A stretch of 64,000 nucleotides of DNA from Hofstenia miamia. Taxonomy: Eukaryota > Xenacoelomorpha > Acoela. The stretch spans positions 1,543,762-1,607,761 of the forward strand of contig SCFE01000099.1 in NCBI GenBank assembly GCA_004352715.1. The letters are read 5' to 3'. Shown one piece after another: positions 1 through 12,052 of this stretch (its first letter is position 1; each line of letters opens with the position of its first letter). Under the pieces are notes generated by a model that was not told the DNA's origin, did no database searches, and was given only the letters and a program-made list of their open reading frames with translations. The translations under genes and the position numbers were made by a program.

Positions 1-4
1 AACA

Positions 5-611
5 ATGTGCTACAACTCAAAGAAGTTGGCAATAATACAAGAGCATAATTATAATAAAAAGATATATGGACACATGCACAAATTAGGCAACAAAGTCTAT
101 GCATTTACTCCTATTAAAGTAAACAATGTTAAACAAGTACAAAAATTAAAAACTGTATGGTCAGGACCTTACACAATTAAAAAAGTACTAGACAATAACG
201 AATATATGTTAAATAATGACAAAATTTTACACTTTCAAAATTTGAAAAGAGTGATCACCAACATCAAAGGTGCGACCCTAAATGAAAACACAGAATTTAA
301 ATTAATAAGTAACAAAGGAGAAAATAGGTATGAAATGGAAGAACTGGAAAGCCTCCCAGAAGATGAATTCAATGAAGAATTCAGACATGAGATACAAGAG
401 GGCGAACTACAAAGAAGAATAATGCCTAGAAGGGCAGCAAAAGACAATATAAATTATAACCCTGAAACATGGGACTTAAACCTAATATCTCAATTTAGGA
501 AATTGGAAGATGAAGAGGCAATCACCCAAACAAATGCACAATCAGATGCAATGTCAATCCAACCTGCAGAAGAGAGTGAGAAGAACACACTGAGCAGAGA
601 GGGACAGAGAG
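5..611 (+). CDS. Ty3/gypsy-type retrotransposon pol, integrase C-terminal end (partial)
   Basis: This is the 3' part of an LTR-retrotransposon pol gene. The frame is open from the window edge and runs into the 1000-N gap, so both ends are missing. Counting from the first ATG, residues 25-90 have the layout of the C-terminal GPY/F module of Ty3/gypsy integrases: a 'KLGNKVY' strand, a 'KLKTVWSGPYTI' core (W52, G54-P55-Y56), and a 'HFQNLKRV' ending. A charged, acidic tail follows from about residue 100 (several Glu/Asp runs and a basic RRIMPRR patch), as in the variable C-termini of these proteins. The catalytic DDE core would lie before the window. No frame break is visible in the 200 codons seen, so the copy may be young. 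The LTR is not visible and probably lies in the gap. Confidence 0.75.
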
Positions 612-1611
612 NNNNNNNNNNNNNNNNNNNNNNNNNNNNNNNNNNNNNNNNNNNNNNNNNNNNNNNNNNNNNNNNNNNNNNNNNNNNNNNNNNNNNNNNN
701 NNNNNNNNNNNNNNNNNNNNNNNNNNNNNNNNNNNNNNNNNNNNNNNNNNNNNNNNNNNNNNNNNNNNNNNNNNNNNNNNNNNNNNNNNNNNNNNNNNNN
801 NNNNNNNNNNNNNNNNNNNNNNNNNNNNNNNNNNNNNNNNNNNNNNNNNNNNNNNNNNNNNNNNNNNNNNNNNNNNNNNNNNNNNNNNNNNNNNNNNNNN
901 NNNNNNNNNNNNNNNNNNNNNNNNNNNNNNNNNNNNNNNNNNNNNNNNNNNNNNNNNNNNNNNNNNNNNNNNNNNNNNNNNNNNNNNNNNNNNNNNNNNN
1001 NNNNNNNNNNNNNNNNNNNNNNNNNNNNNNNNNNNNNNNNNNNNNNNNNNNNNNNNNNNNNNNNNNNNNNNNNNNNNNNNNNNNNNNNNNNNNNNNNNNN
1101 NNNNNNNNNNNNNNNNNNNNNNNNNNNNNNNNNNNNNNNNNNNNNNNNNNNNNNNNNNNNNNNNNNNNNNNNNNNNNNNNNNNNNNNNNNNNNNNNNNNN
1201 NNNNNNNNNNNNNNNNNNNNNNNNNNNNNNNNNNNNNNNNNNNNNNNNNNNNNNNNNNNNNNNNNNNNNNNNNNNNNNNNNNNNNNNNNNNNNNNNNNNN
1301 NNNNNNNNNNNNNNNNNNNNNNNNNNNNNNNNNNNNNNNNNNNNNNNNNNNNNNNNNNNNNNNNNNNNNNNNNNNNNNNNNNNNNNNNNNNNNNNNNNNN
1401 NNNNNNNNNNNNNNNNNNNNNNNNNNNNNNNNNNNNNNNNNNNNNNNNNNNNNNNNNNNNNNNNNNNNNNNNNNNNNNNNNNNNNNNNNNNNNNNNNNNN
1501 NNNNNNNNNNNNNNNNNNNNNNNNNNNNNNNNNNNNNNNNNNNNNNNNNNNNNNNNNNNNNNNNNNNNNNNNNNNNNNNNNNNNNNNNNNNNNNNNNNNN
1601 NNNNNNNNNNN
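612..1611. other. Assembly gap, exactly 1000 N
   Basis: Run of N of round size, probably a default gap length rather than a measured one. It hides the 3' end and LTR of the preceding retrotransposon. Confidence 0.98.
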
Positions 1612-1761
1612 GTATTCAATAGATTAATCGACTTCCAATTATTGTAATAATTGCAATATAAATTAATTACTGCTTACCCCTGCAGATAGATTTGAAGCAT
1701 TGCTTAATATATATGTACTATGTTATCATATCAGCATACATTTCATGAGGAATGGAAGCAT

Positions 1762-1935
1762 CTGTGCTCTGTTGAGGGGGGGGGACGTTCCCCCAGTTCC
1801 CCCCCTCTGGGTGTGCCCTGGAGCAGTAGCACAGAAGAGAGCATTATTAGCAACAGCTAGAGTTCTGAGGAAAGCTCTCAGACTCCCTGGGAACTGGTGA
1901 GTTCCCCTAGCTGAGAGGGATACCAGCATGAAGCT

Positions 1936-1988
<53 letters not shown>
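1762..1988 (+). mobile_element. GC-rich retroelement 3' end (SINE or LINE tail) with (TAA)n terminus
   Basis: About 175 bp that is far richer in G and C than its surroundings, with G and C runs near 1776-1806, ends in a pure (TAA)n run at about 1937-1988. A GC-rich body followed directly by a trinucleotide tail is typical of SINEs and of 3' ends of some non-LTR retrotransposons. No long ORF is present. I could not place clear A and B boxes or a target-site duplication, so SINE versus LINE 3' UTR is undecided. A minus-strand ORF here is only the reverse of the (TAA)n tail and GC body. Confidence 0.55.
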
Positions 1989-1990
<2 letters not shown>

Positions 1991-4900
1991 ATGCAATTAA
2001 AAAATTAAAGTAAGCATCAGTCATTGATGCTAAATTGTATTCCTAAATATATATTTTTTTAAATTTTACATTAGGTTCATGTTATGAACCAATATTTCAG
2101 CTTTTATCCTAAACAATTTAATAAAAAACTACTTTAAGAAAAACTTGTTTACAAAATCTAATGTATTTGCAATACAGGAAAGCTGTTTCAACTGCAAAAC
2201 AAAAAAATTTTGTTTGTAAGTTTATTTTTTATACTATTCCTGGTTACCATTGAATAAATATACAAGTTAGAAGTTAACTACTGCAGAAGTGTTGAAGCTA
2301 CTTTTTGTGTAAATTTTTAGTATTATTGTTATGTTTTTTGGTAATTAATAAAGATATATTAGAAAAACTGCAGTGTGATTTTGACATATACTTCATGCGC
2401 AGCAATGAGTGAATTATTCATGATGCCTGAAGTAAAAGTGTATCAATGGCAGAGAATGCAGTCGTCTGCGACATCACAAATAATATCACCAAGTAAGAGA
2501 CTACATCGATGTAAATTTTTCACAGCTGTAGATTGAGAACATGCTGTTTCTGTTCTTACCATTTAGAATGTGACAAATTTTGATCAAGGGATTAATGCCC
2601 TATCTTCTATACGACAAATTTACTTAAAGCAGCACATCATAAGAGCAAACAATTGTTGATGGTGATCAGATCCACATAGTTTTTCAAAATCTGTATAATA
2701 TATTGATTTTTCTTAGGTGACAAAGAGCTTACATGTACTTAATCAAAAGTACTTCAGAGCTTTCACTAATGAATCATTCATTGTAATCGTCAGAATTTTA
2801 AACTTAAAAGTTTTAGGTTTCTTTTTTCATAGTTCTGTATAATTGGAGCTCATCGCTTTGATAATTTCAGCTTATGGCAAAAATCTTCAACTAAGCGAAA
2901 TAAAAAATCCCAAAAGTTACACTTATGTTAAAATTTTAGAATTTTCAACTCGCATGCTAAACTTTAGGAATGTATTGCCTGCTATAGATTTAAAAATTAG
3001 TTTGTTACATCTTCATGGAATAAAATTTTGCTTTCCGCTTTCACTTTGTTCCATTTCTACTCAAAAACTTTAAAAATTTTCTTTTTTTTAATATTTTGAA
3101 AATGGTAATTCACATGGAAATATGTATTTGTTGAGGTAGAAATACGCTCTACAGAAAATAGAATGTTCACCAGTTAAAATAAAAAGAGACCACTTTGAGA
3201 AAGACTGACAAATTAGAAGAAAAGGTAATTTTTCATAAAACAATTAGCATTAGATTCATTTAAAGTCTTGCAAAGCTATCTAAATTATATTGTGTATTTT
3301 TCAATAGTTTTTGAATATACAAAAGTATATTATTGGGGAAAATATTTTTAAGGAAAGAGATGTAGTTTGAGCTCATCAAAAAAATTGCCCACACACATAA
3401 AATTCATTAATATTCTTTGAAATGATAACTTTTAACATAGCATAAATTGTCTTTGTTTAACATGCTGTAAAATTGGTAAATATTATGAATAATAATTTCA
3501 AATTTTTGAAAAAGACAATGATGCAAAGCTACAAATTGAGCGGAAATGTGCAGCCCAAAGAGAAGTGGGATTTTCCAAATCGAGCTGCAGCTAAGATTAT
3601 AAAATATGAAATTGACAAGCAACCCATTTTCAGCCCACGCCCATTTGATTCATTACAAACAAATATTTGAAAATTCAGAAAATTAGAATGGTTTTAGTTT
3701 CTTCATGGAATAATTCAAAATACTTGATGTTACAAAACAGCCTGAACAGCTAGGATTTTAGAGCATATCTATAAGTGATAGAGTGGATATTCCAGGAATG
3801 GCTCTCATGTCGACTAAAGAGAACTAATTATGTAGAAATTGTGCAATTTAATATGAAATTATAGAAATGATTTTCTCTTCAAGGCGGAAAGATCACAAAC
3901 TTGAATGCTGATCGCGATTGGCTCCTCCCAATTCTACTGGTCTCGATAATTTCAACATTGATAACAGAGCTTTTAATAATCAGGAAGGCACTGTATTATG
4001 CTGAAATGAGAGCTTTTCTATTAATTCAAAGATGTTCCTTAAATTTGAATATTTTGACATTCGAATATTTTTTCGATATGACTCACACAGAGATGGAAAT
4101 GCTCCGGGTTTGTTTGAATTTAATAAATTGTATTATCACGCCACACCAATGCTAACTACCCGAATGCAGTATATTTTTTATAAATGTATGGAAAAACAAA
4201 ATTTATACTGCAAGTTTTTCAATTTCAGTGCGTAACTTTAATTACAACATGAAAATATATCCAAATTTTATTTAGTAAATCGAAAAATTAATGAAATACT
4301 TTCTAACATTAATTTCAAAATTGTCTGGCTACCAGCATGCCAGTGTTAATCGACGTTTGAAATATATATTATTTATTATTTTTAAATATTTTTGTCATTT
4401 ACGTTACCAGAGCCTGTACTTGTGGAATTTTCAAAAACGAAAAAATATTTATAATTATTAGCACAATGGTTTCAGATTTTTAACAACTATTACTGCAATT
4501 TCTTTCAGAAGTAAATACTTGTAATGTAAACAAAATGCCTAAATAGTTTTCAATCGAATTCTTGAATATCTTAATATCCTCAGAAACACTACAATTAAGT
4601 ATTTACAAGATGATACGGCCATTTCTTTAAAAAGCAATGCAAAACTCTTTGTTCCATCATGGACTAGCTCAAGCCAAAGCAAGTAAAAGTATAATGAGGC
4701 ACTCCAATGCTAAAATGTACCATTTTATTAAATTTTGTCTTTTAATTTATTGTAAAACGAGTTATTGCAAATAGTCTAAATACTAAGAAAAAGCACATTT
4801 TAAAAAACTGTTACATTTTTTGTTATTAATTCAATAGTAAAATAAACGGGAGTTTACTAAGTAAGTCATTTTGAAATTGGTCAGCCACTGTTTGCGCTAC

Positions 4901-5649
4901 AAGTTTCAATAAATGTTTTATAACAAGCAAAAGTTTTAGATAGGGATTGCCTAGGAAAAGAATTTCTTACAAGTCCCTGAAAATGATTACAGTCGGATGT
5001 AAACCGAATCTTTATGTAAAACTAAATGTATTTATTTATTTATAAATTGCACGTAAAAGAAGCAATTTATTGCTTGAATTTCGGGGGATGCATTTCTACA
5101 TTATGAAATTATTACTAATCTTTTAGTAAAGAACTATACAGATACTGATACCTTTCAAACAGGCATTTTTAATTGCATAAAATTGGGCTTGTTACCAAAA
5201 AATTAAGCCATCAAATACATGAAATTCAGTTAGATTGAAGAAAAACTTAGTGATTTCATATTTTAGCCTTTTATGAAAACACAAATATACGAAAATAGTT
5301 GCATAGAATATTTTCTTTTAAAATATGACCTAAATTTAACGATTAAATAAAACTAGGTTAAGTGCTTGAAATTTAAGAATAAAAAAGCCCTCAGGTCTTA
5401 ATAAGCTCTACATTAAAGAACACTCTTTTTACAGGTGATCTAATTCTCCTCTACTTACAAAACAAATTTTTTTTTCATACTCTAGCCCCTTGATTTTAAG
5501 GCAAGATGCACAGTCATATATTAAGTGCAATTAATTTTTTTCTTATTCAAGTATCCAGGGATTATAGTGTATAATTTAATGTATGCAATATTTAAACAAT
5601 GCATTTAAACAATTGTAATTGCTAACTGCATTTTATGCTAGTCTTTATN

Positions 5650-5680
<31 letters not shown>
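5650..5680. repeat. (TA)n microsatellite
   Basis: Uninterrupted alternating T/A run, preceded by a lone n at 5649 that probably marks a contig join or an unresolved base. Confidence 0.95.
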
Positions 5681-5681
<1 letters not shown>

Positions 5682-6725
5682 TTACAACAGTAATACGTTA
5701 TCGACTCTACTTTTGATAGATACAAACAATTAATTAGCTACACAAGTTTTTACTATTGGCATACAAATCATTAAAACCCTGCTTTGGGATATACGATTGT
5801 CTTAGTAATGAGTAACCATAGAAATATAAAGTAAATGGAAAGTGCCTATAAATACGTGAATCGGGAAAATATTATTATAATTAATATTCAGGGAAATATA
5901 CAGAGCTGTATTTCAATGATTCATTATATTAATTATTTCGTGGGTACTTGTGCAGTAGCTCTTTCAAAATAAAGTTATTTTTACTAATTGAATTAGCTTT
6001 GAAATTATTGCATAAGCGAAAATCTTCAATTTATTTTACAGGTCAAAAGGAATTTAGATTAAAAATGAATAGAATAATAAATATTTGTGCAAAAATTTTT
6101 CATTCTATATTATTAATTTTACTTAGAAATGTGATTAGTCATCAGTAGCCACAGAAATATGATGTAAAATATTTTTCACACTATTAAATTGAGTGCTTAT
6201 TAATATCTATTGTCGATTTAATCTTGCAGTATTATACACAAAGAATTACGTGCGTTTTGTTCTACCGTTTTATGCTAAATGTAGACTGTCACAGAATGGA
6301 TATTACATTATTCATTATCATAGTTATTTAGGGAGTATCAATTAAGCTATGTGTTGAATTTGCTGCTAAGAACTCATAAACTATACGCAAAAATTAATGA
6401 ACATTTGAATGCATTTTGAGTTCAGAAAGAAATTATATTTTCTTCATGCTTTTAAGAGTTTCTCAGAGAACAATTGAGAAATTTCATAATCTGTTCATTT
6501 TAAAGACCTATTCAAATTTGAGGTCGTTTATTCACCAAATAGATTGCATTTTCCGCACTTGCGACATTATTTCTTCAGACAACATGAATAGTTAATTGAT
6601 TGCTGCAGACGAAATATGTGACAAAGTCAAACAATGGTACTTTCAATAAAGCATTATAAATAAACATATAAAATATAACAATAACAAAGACTTTATATAT
6701 TTAAGAAAAGTATTGGCAGTTTCTA

Positions 6726-6728
<3 letters not shown>

Positions 6729-6764
<36 letters not shown>
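6729..6764. repeat. (AT)n microsatellite
   Basis: Uninterrupted AT dinucleotide run. Confidence 0.95.
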
Positions 6765-6769
<5 letters not shown>

Positions 6770-7240
6770 GAGATAAAATTAAGTAAATTACAAAATTTTC
6801 ACCTAATCGTAATAATGTTTGCTTAGGCATCAAATCAATATTGTTAAATATGTTGCTTAAATTCAATCAACCAAAAAATGTAAAACTATTGCTAAAATCA
6901 ATAAATTCTAAGAGTTTTGAATTTTTGGAGTAGATGAATTTGCTTTGAAATCTATGGATAATTTAAAATCTCAATACTAAAAATTTGACCATCCTTATTG
7001 AGTTTTGTCAAATGTGATGAACAATGGGGTGAATAGAAATGGTAGGCAATGCAAAAATTTCATTTAGTTATTACTCATGATATGACTAATATTTTAAATT
7101 GTTCTTTTGCGTATAAATTCAGGCGCGGATCCAGAATTGAAAACAAGGATAACTATTAAATTTAACATTGTTTATAAATTTATTAAGCATTTTGTATTTT
7201 AAAAAATAATTAATATGCACAATGAAATGTGTATTCCTCT

Positions 7241-7482
7241 AATATATATATATATANNNNNNNNNNNNNNNNNNNNNNNNNNNNNNNNNNNNNNNNNNNN
7301 NNNNNNNNNNNNNNNNNNNNNNNNNNNNNNNNNNNNNNNNNNNNNNNNNNNNNNNNNNNNNNNNNNNNNNNNNNNNNNNNNNNNNNNNNNNNNNNNNNNN
7401 NNNNNNNNNNNNNNNNNNNNNNNNNNNNNNNNNNNNNNNNNNNNNNNNNNNNNNATATATAATATATATATATATATATATA
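7241..7482. repeat. (TA)n microsatellite containing a 198-N gap (7257-7454)
   Basis: TA dinucleotides on both sides of the N run. The gap is probably there because the tract could not be assembled. It sits between the hAT left end and its coding region. Confidence 0.9.
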
Positions 7483-7500
7483 TTACAAAATCAAAAACCG

Positions 7501-10404
7501 TTATTCAAGGAATAAAGATAATGCCATCATTCGTCGAAGATGTGCTGACACGAACCTTTTACAAGTTCCTTTATTTGCTACCATAAAAGAGAAACCATGC
7601 ATTGCAATGATTGCTAAGTCTGATAGCCTTTCTATTGCCATTGTGCTCCTTAACCACGTATGTATTCTTCTCACACACGAAAATGATGGCTTTGCTTCAA
7701 CACTTTCAATTGGCAAGATTGCTAATACCATGAGTGGCTCTTGAATGTTGGGGAAAACCATTTTATCTGCATGGCGCATTATTAGGCTTGTGACAGGTAA
7801 TGATGTAGCTGTTTACCTCTTCCAATAATTCATCCGTAAATGGAAAATCTTACTATTGAATGATTATGGTAAAGGTGTAATACGACTCCATTTTTCTATG
7901 AGTATTTTATTTATGACATCAAGATCAGAGCTTGATTTCTTTGTTATAATTTCTGGTATCAACCCGCAAAGTTCATAATGGGCCCTTTTGTCTTCACTAA
8001 ATCGAATACCCATTTCACTGCAAATCCTGTCTAGAAGAGGCATTGCTACAACTCGTTTCCAGTATTCTGAAATACTCTCCGAAGGAATGTTGTTTCTCTG
8101 AGTTTGTCTTCTGCAAATTCTTGGCTGACATTCAATTGATCCCACTTTTAGTGCCAAAATTGATGCCTCATTATATATAACTAGAAATACAGGGTGCAGA
8201 GTTAAAATCAATATTTTTTGACGAACATATTCAAAACGTAAGAAATGAATACATAAGAGATCAAAGCAAATGTTCAAAGTCACCAACTCCATTGTGAATA
8301 CAGGCTCTTAGACATGGCATCCACGATGCAGGCGCTCTTTGAATAATATCCACAGGTATAATGGTTCATCTTTCCATAAAGGTCGACTTCAATTTCTCCA
8401 TGCTGTCAATTTCTCTTCACTTATTGCAGCCAACCCAACTGGTGAACCACCATTTCTCAAATTCCGATATACACGGTCCGATTGATTTTTGCTGATATTA
8501 CTAAAGAAACCAGGCAATATCTGACAACATTTTTATAATCCCCATGTTGGCTGCTCTCGCTTGAACATAAAGATAACATCTCGGTGAAAGTCCCCTAGAT
8601 GAGAAATTCTGATCTGTGTATGAAAGTGTAGATGAAAGGCAGTGATTAACTTCATATGATATGCTGACCAATCAAGAGTTACCTATTACGCAACAGATAA
8701 ACGTCATTTCACTTCTTGCGAATGACATTAGCAATCGATTTTAACTGTGCACCCTGTATTTCATTTATTTCCCAACGTATATCTTTATAATAGTCATGAA
8801 CTTCTTCAATCTTATTAACCCAAAATGAACTTAACCAGTTCACTTTGCAGTGAGGTTACTAATGGGCGCATTGTTTCAAGAAGTTGTTTGGCACATACGA
8901 ATGAAATGATGTTTTCAAATGAGAGAAATTTGAGACGTAAATCATCGGCTTTTGTTCTTCTGTTGTTATCCCAATCCCAATTCTCATCATTAGGATAAAT
9001 TTTAATATTGTCTAAAGAGGGTTCACAAATCTCACTAAGTGCTATAAGGATATATTCATACAGATTATATAATATTTCAAAAGCTGTATGCCGCTCGATC
9101 CATCTTGACTTGCAAAGATTTTTCAACCTTATTTTCTTGACTGCAGAGGATTCTGCGGGAATCACTTTTTCTAAAAAAATCAGCTTTTTAGGAGAATTGT
9201 CAAAAAATAAAAAAAGCTCTACACAACTATCCATCATATTAACTTCTGGTGCAATTTCACAGGCATGACAGATAATTAGGTTTAGGGAATTAAGACAACA
9301 GCCTTGATAATTTACATCTTATGACAACTTTAAGATTTCGGATTGAACTCCTTTCTTACTTAAACTCGTTGAAGCTGCCTGGCCTTTGCAGTTTACTATT
9401 TTCATCTTATTCAAAGCAAAAGATGCTTTTATTTTCTGTGCACAGGCTTTACCAGTTGATCATTCAAGATTGCATAGGTCTACAATAACTTCACGTTTTT
9501 TCAGGTTGATCTATATCACTGAGAAGATCAAGGATTTCTAGAGGTAATCTCATCTGTGATAATGGAAAAATATGGAAATTTTTCTAAACATTTTGAATTG
9601 ACTTGCTAATGTATCGGGCATTTTGGGGCCTGAAGTTAGATGTTTTTTGAAGGATGGATTTTTTTCTGCTACCACTCTTATCATAGCAATGAAACTACCT
9701 TCATTAGATTCAGGATTTGCAAAATCTATTTTATCATCTCTGTGTGTTCTTAGGGAAATCTGTTGTCGCACATAGATGCGCAATTTCAACAATAAGTGGT
9801 AGTATCTCTTCATTTTTTGAAAAATTGGAAGCAGAAGCTTGATTCATTTGGATATCAATACGATTTTCGATGTTGTTTGTTCGATTTCTTATAATTGTTG
9901 AACGTTCTAAAGACAGATTGTGATACTTTTTATTTTGATGTGCATCTAGTATTTCTTTGGCCTTGTTGTAGTTGCAAAATTTAATGTTGACTAATGCCCC
10001 TAATGCCCTCTTTCATTGCATTCAAAAATAACAAACATTTCAAACACCAACCCCTTCATAGTTTTCACAGGAACTGTAAGCCAGCCATTTGTATTGCTCC
10101 AGCCAGCGCCTCGTTGATTTTGAAAAATTAGCATTAAATTTGTTAGTTGGTAGAGTTTTCCAGCAATTGTCTAAGTGCCGAATTTTATCAGAATCTGTTA
10201 AAGATTTCCAATTCTGAACTGCCACACTCACTTCATATGGAGGTATTCGACCAATCTTAAGTGGTGCAAAGCAAGCTGTTGTATTATTTGGGATGGAAGA
10301 TTAATTGAAATTTCTACTTCTGAAGTTTTTCCAGTGTTTTCATGGAGTAAGGAAAGTATCTAGAGTTCCCTGAAATCGAATTTTTTAATAGGATGTTTGC
10401 TCAT
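7501..10404 (-). pseudogene. hAT transposase (TTF zinc finger + DUF4371 + dimerisation region), broken
   Basis: Read on the minus strand from a possible start at 10404 (MSKHPIKKFDFR). At 10231-10040 there is a TTF-type finger segment ('RRWLEQYKWLAYSSCENYEG', then CNVC). At 9813-9550 the DUF4371 signature appears ('THRDDKIDF', then 'EGSFIAMIRV'). At 9237-8815 comes an RNase H-like part with the 'CKSRWIERHTAFEIL' block. At 8189-7864, beyond a mariner insertion, is 'QPRICRRQTQRNNIPSES', and the dimerisation region with 'RRIHTWLRSTMAIERLSDLA' ends at a TAA at 7501. Stops and frameshifts separate these blocks, and the usual Asp of the first catalytic motif (normally near 'GQ-YD') is not seen ('CKGQAAST'). 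It cannot make a functional transposase. The product family is domesticated in several animals, but nothing here suggests that. Confidence 0.85.
8190..8757 (-). mobile_element. Truncated Tc1/mariner element nested in the hAT
   Basis: Terminal inverted repeats CAGGGTGCAGAGTTAAAATC (left) and CAGGGTGCACAGTTAAAATC (right, read inward) differ at one base in 20. Each is flanked by TA, the target duplication of the mariner superfamily (8188-8189 and 8758-8759). Inside, on the minus strand, is a short transposase C-terminus ending in a 'CLRACI...FEHLL' motif. This resembles the last residues of arthropod-type mariner transposases, which end in an RLRACI/HFEHL-like block. At 568 bp it has lost most of the transposase. 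Removing it restores continuity between the DUF4371 blocks on either side, so it inserted after the hAT did. Confidence 0.85.
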
Positions 10405-11588
10405 TTCTAAAAATATAAAAAGTATAAATATGTTTTTCAATATGTTTTTTTGTGAATATATTATGTTTTATATTACTTGCATTTGAATATATAGAGAATT
10501 TTATCTAATGATTGCAAAGAAAAACATTAAAAAAAATTAGCTAGATATTAATGAGCTAGATATTAATAAAAAATTATTTTCAAGTAACCTCAACAATTTC
10601 GTAATTGTAAGAAAGTATGGGTAACTCATTAAAAATAGTATATTAAGAAATGTAAAAAAATTGGTCATTAAATTGAAGTTGTAAATTTGTGAATTTAATC
10701 AATTAAATTTTCATCTACCTTATTTAAGATTAAATCAACCTCTGCCAAAAAACTGCTGCATGCTTACACCCTGAAAATTAAAGAAAATCAATTAAGGCTA
10801 AGGCTGACTAAGAAACTGTTTCTCTTTGGCTATAAGCATTAGTAAACTAATGCCCATGTTCCAAAGCTTTTGTTTAGCATTACTGAGCCCCTTTGCAATA
10901 GCAGGCTCATAAACACGTTCAACCAGGGCTGCGTGTTGTGCACATGACACAGTATGAACTTGTCTGGTTTACTGCTACTAATTGTTTCAGCTGCTAAAAC
11001 AGTCTATATTACTATACCCAATTCCAACTGCTAATAGCAAAGCAAAGTGTTATAATGATGTTCATTTGACGGGAAACTAAATGGTTAACTGATTCTGTGT
11101 TTAACTGCTCGAGAGTAGAAATTGATTAAAACCGATTAAGGGTCTGAGTTTAATTGCCAGACCACTGGCACAGAAAATGTAATTTGCCTGGTTTTCAGTA
11201 TTTTAATTTGCAACTTGCTCTGTTAAATTGCACTTTGCATGTAATCGCGGCAAATTTAATACGTTTACATTCTGCAACAAATAAAATCTTGTAACATAAA
11301 TTAATAAGTTTAAGCTTTGCAAGTTAAAAACTTATATATATATATTATTTTTTGAAAATTCTCGCAAGGGGGGTGACTAGTCACCATAGTCACCTCCTGG
11401 ATCCACCCTAGAAATAATTCACGATAACTAGGCTAATTTAATTTCATTAGTATTTTTCAAATGTAAAATTATAAGAAATTGCATGCTAAAATTAAAATAA
11501 TGAATGAAGAACAAGAATTATTATTGCAAGGAAATTCTTATTCTGGCAAAATTAAATATTGTAAGTGTGATGTGTAACAATTTTGGAA

Positions 11589-11589
<1 letters not shown>

Positions 11590-11628
<39 letters not shown>
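11590..11628. repeat. (AT)n microsatellite
   Basis: Uninterrupted AT run just downstream of the hAT right end. The 93-codon ORF through it is an artefact of the repeat. Confidence 0.95.
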
Positions 11629-12052
11629 CTTAGATATCTTAAAATTAATTTTATATTCGTTATCATGTATTCACTGTAATTTCATCACCATGGATGTATT
11701 AATTCTATTTAAGCTTAAACATCCTGGCTTCCATTCGAAAAAAAACTATTCTAAAATATTAACAAATTTGGAAATACTTGTTTAATAAGACAATTAATAG
11801 TGAATTAAAGAACTTAATTAACTGTGAAGGTGGATCTCTCCAAAGCTCTGAATTACATTTGGCCCTAAGAAATTATAGATTTCACTGCAAAATTTATGTT
11901 AATGATCAAGATAGGAAGCGAAGTACGCTATTGAGTATTTTTGGCTTATATTTAATAAATATTTGCAAAATACAATAAAATACAATACAAAAAGACTCTA
12001 ATGCTTATTAAGCAAAGAAATTTGACAAATTAATTTTAAACAAAGAACAAAT

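Larger units (their letters stand above)
1993..7119. other. AT-rich intergenic DNA, no gene recognised
   Basis: Five kilobases with only short ORFs (60-85 codons) that show no recognisable domain and overlap on both strands. The only structure I see is two (TA)n microsatellites, listed separately. A single n at 5649 lies at the edge of the first. Confidence 0.6.
7120..11410 (-). mobile_element. Decayed autonomous hAT transposon (TTF/DUF4371 type), 4.3 kb
   Basis: The ends carry related terminal sequences: CAGGCGCGGATCCAGAATT at the left and, read inward on the minus strand, TAGGGTGGATCCAGGAGG at the right. They share the GGATCCAG block that is common at ends of this hAT group. Between them, on the minus strand, lie remains of a transposase with a TTF-type zinc finger, a DUF4371 region and a C-terminal dimerisation region. 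A truncated mariner is nested inside, and a (TA)n tract with a gap lies near the left end. I could not find a convincing 8-bp target duplication: tataaatt before the left end and gaaataat after the right end agree only partly. The exact limits are therefore approximate. Confidence 0.7.

Noticed and set aside
622-1619. Long frames through the first gap on both strands
   Set aside because: Produced by the N run. Only the part before 612 on the plus strand has protein similarity.
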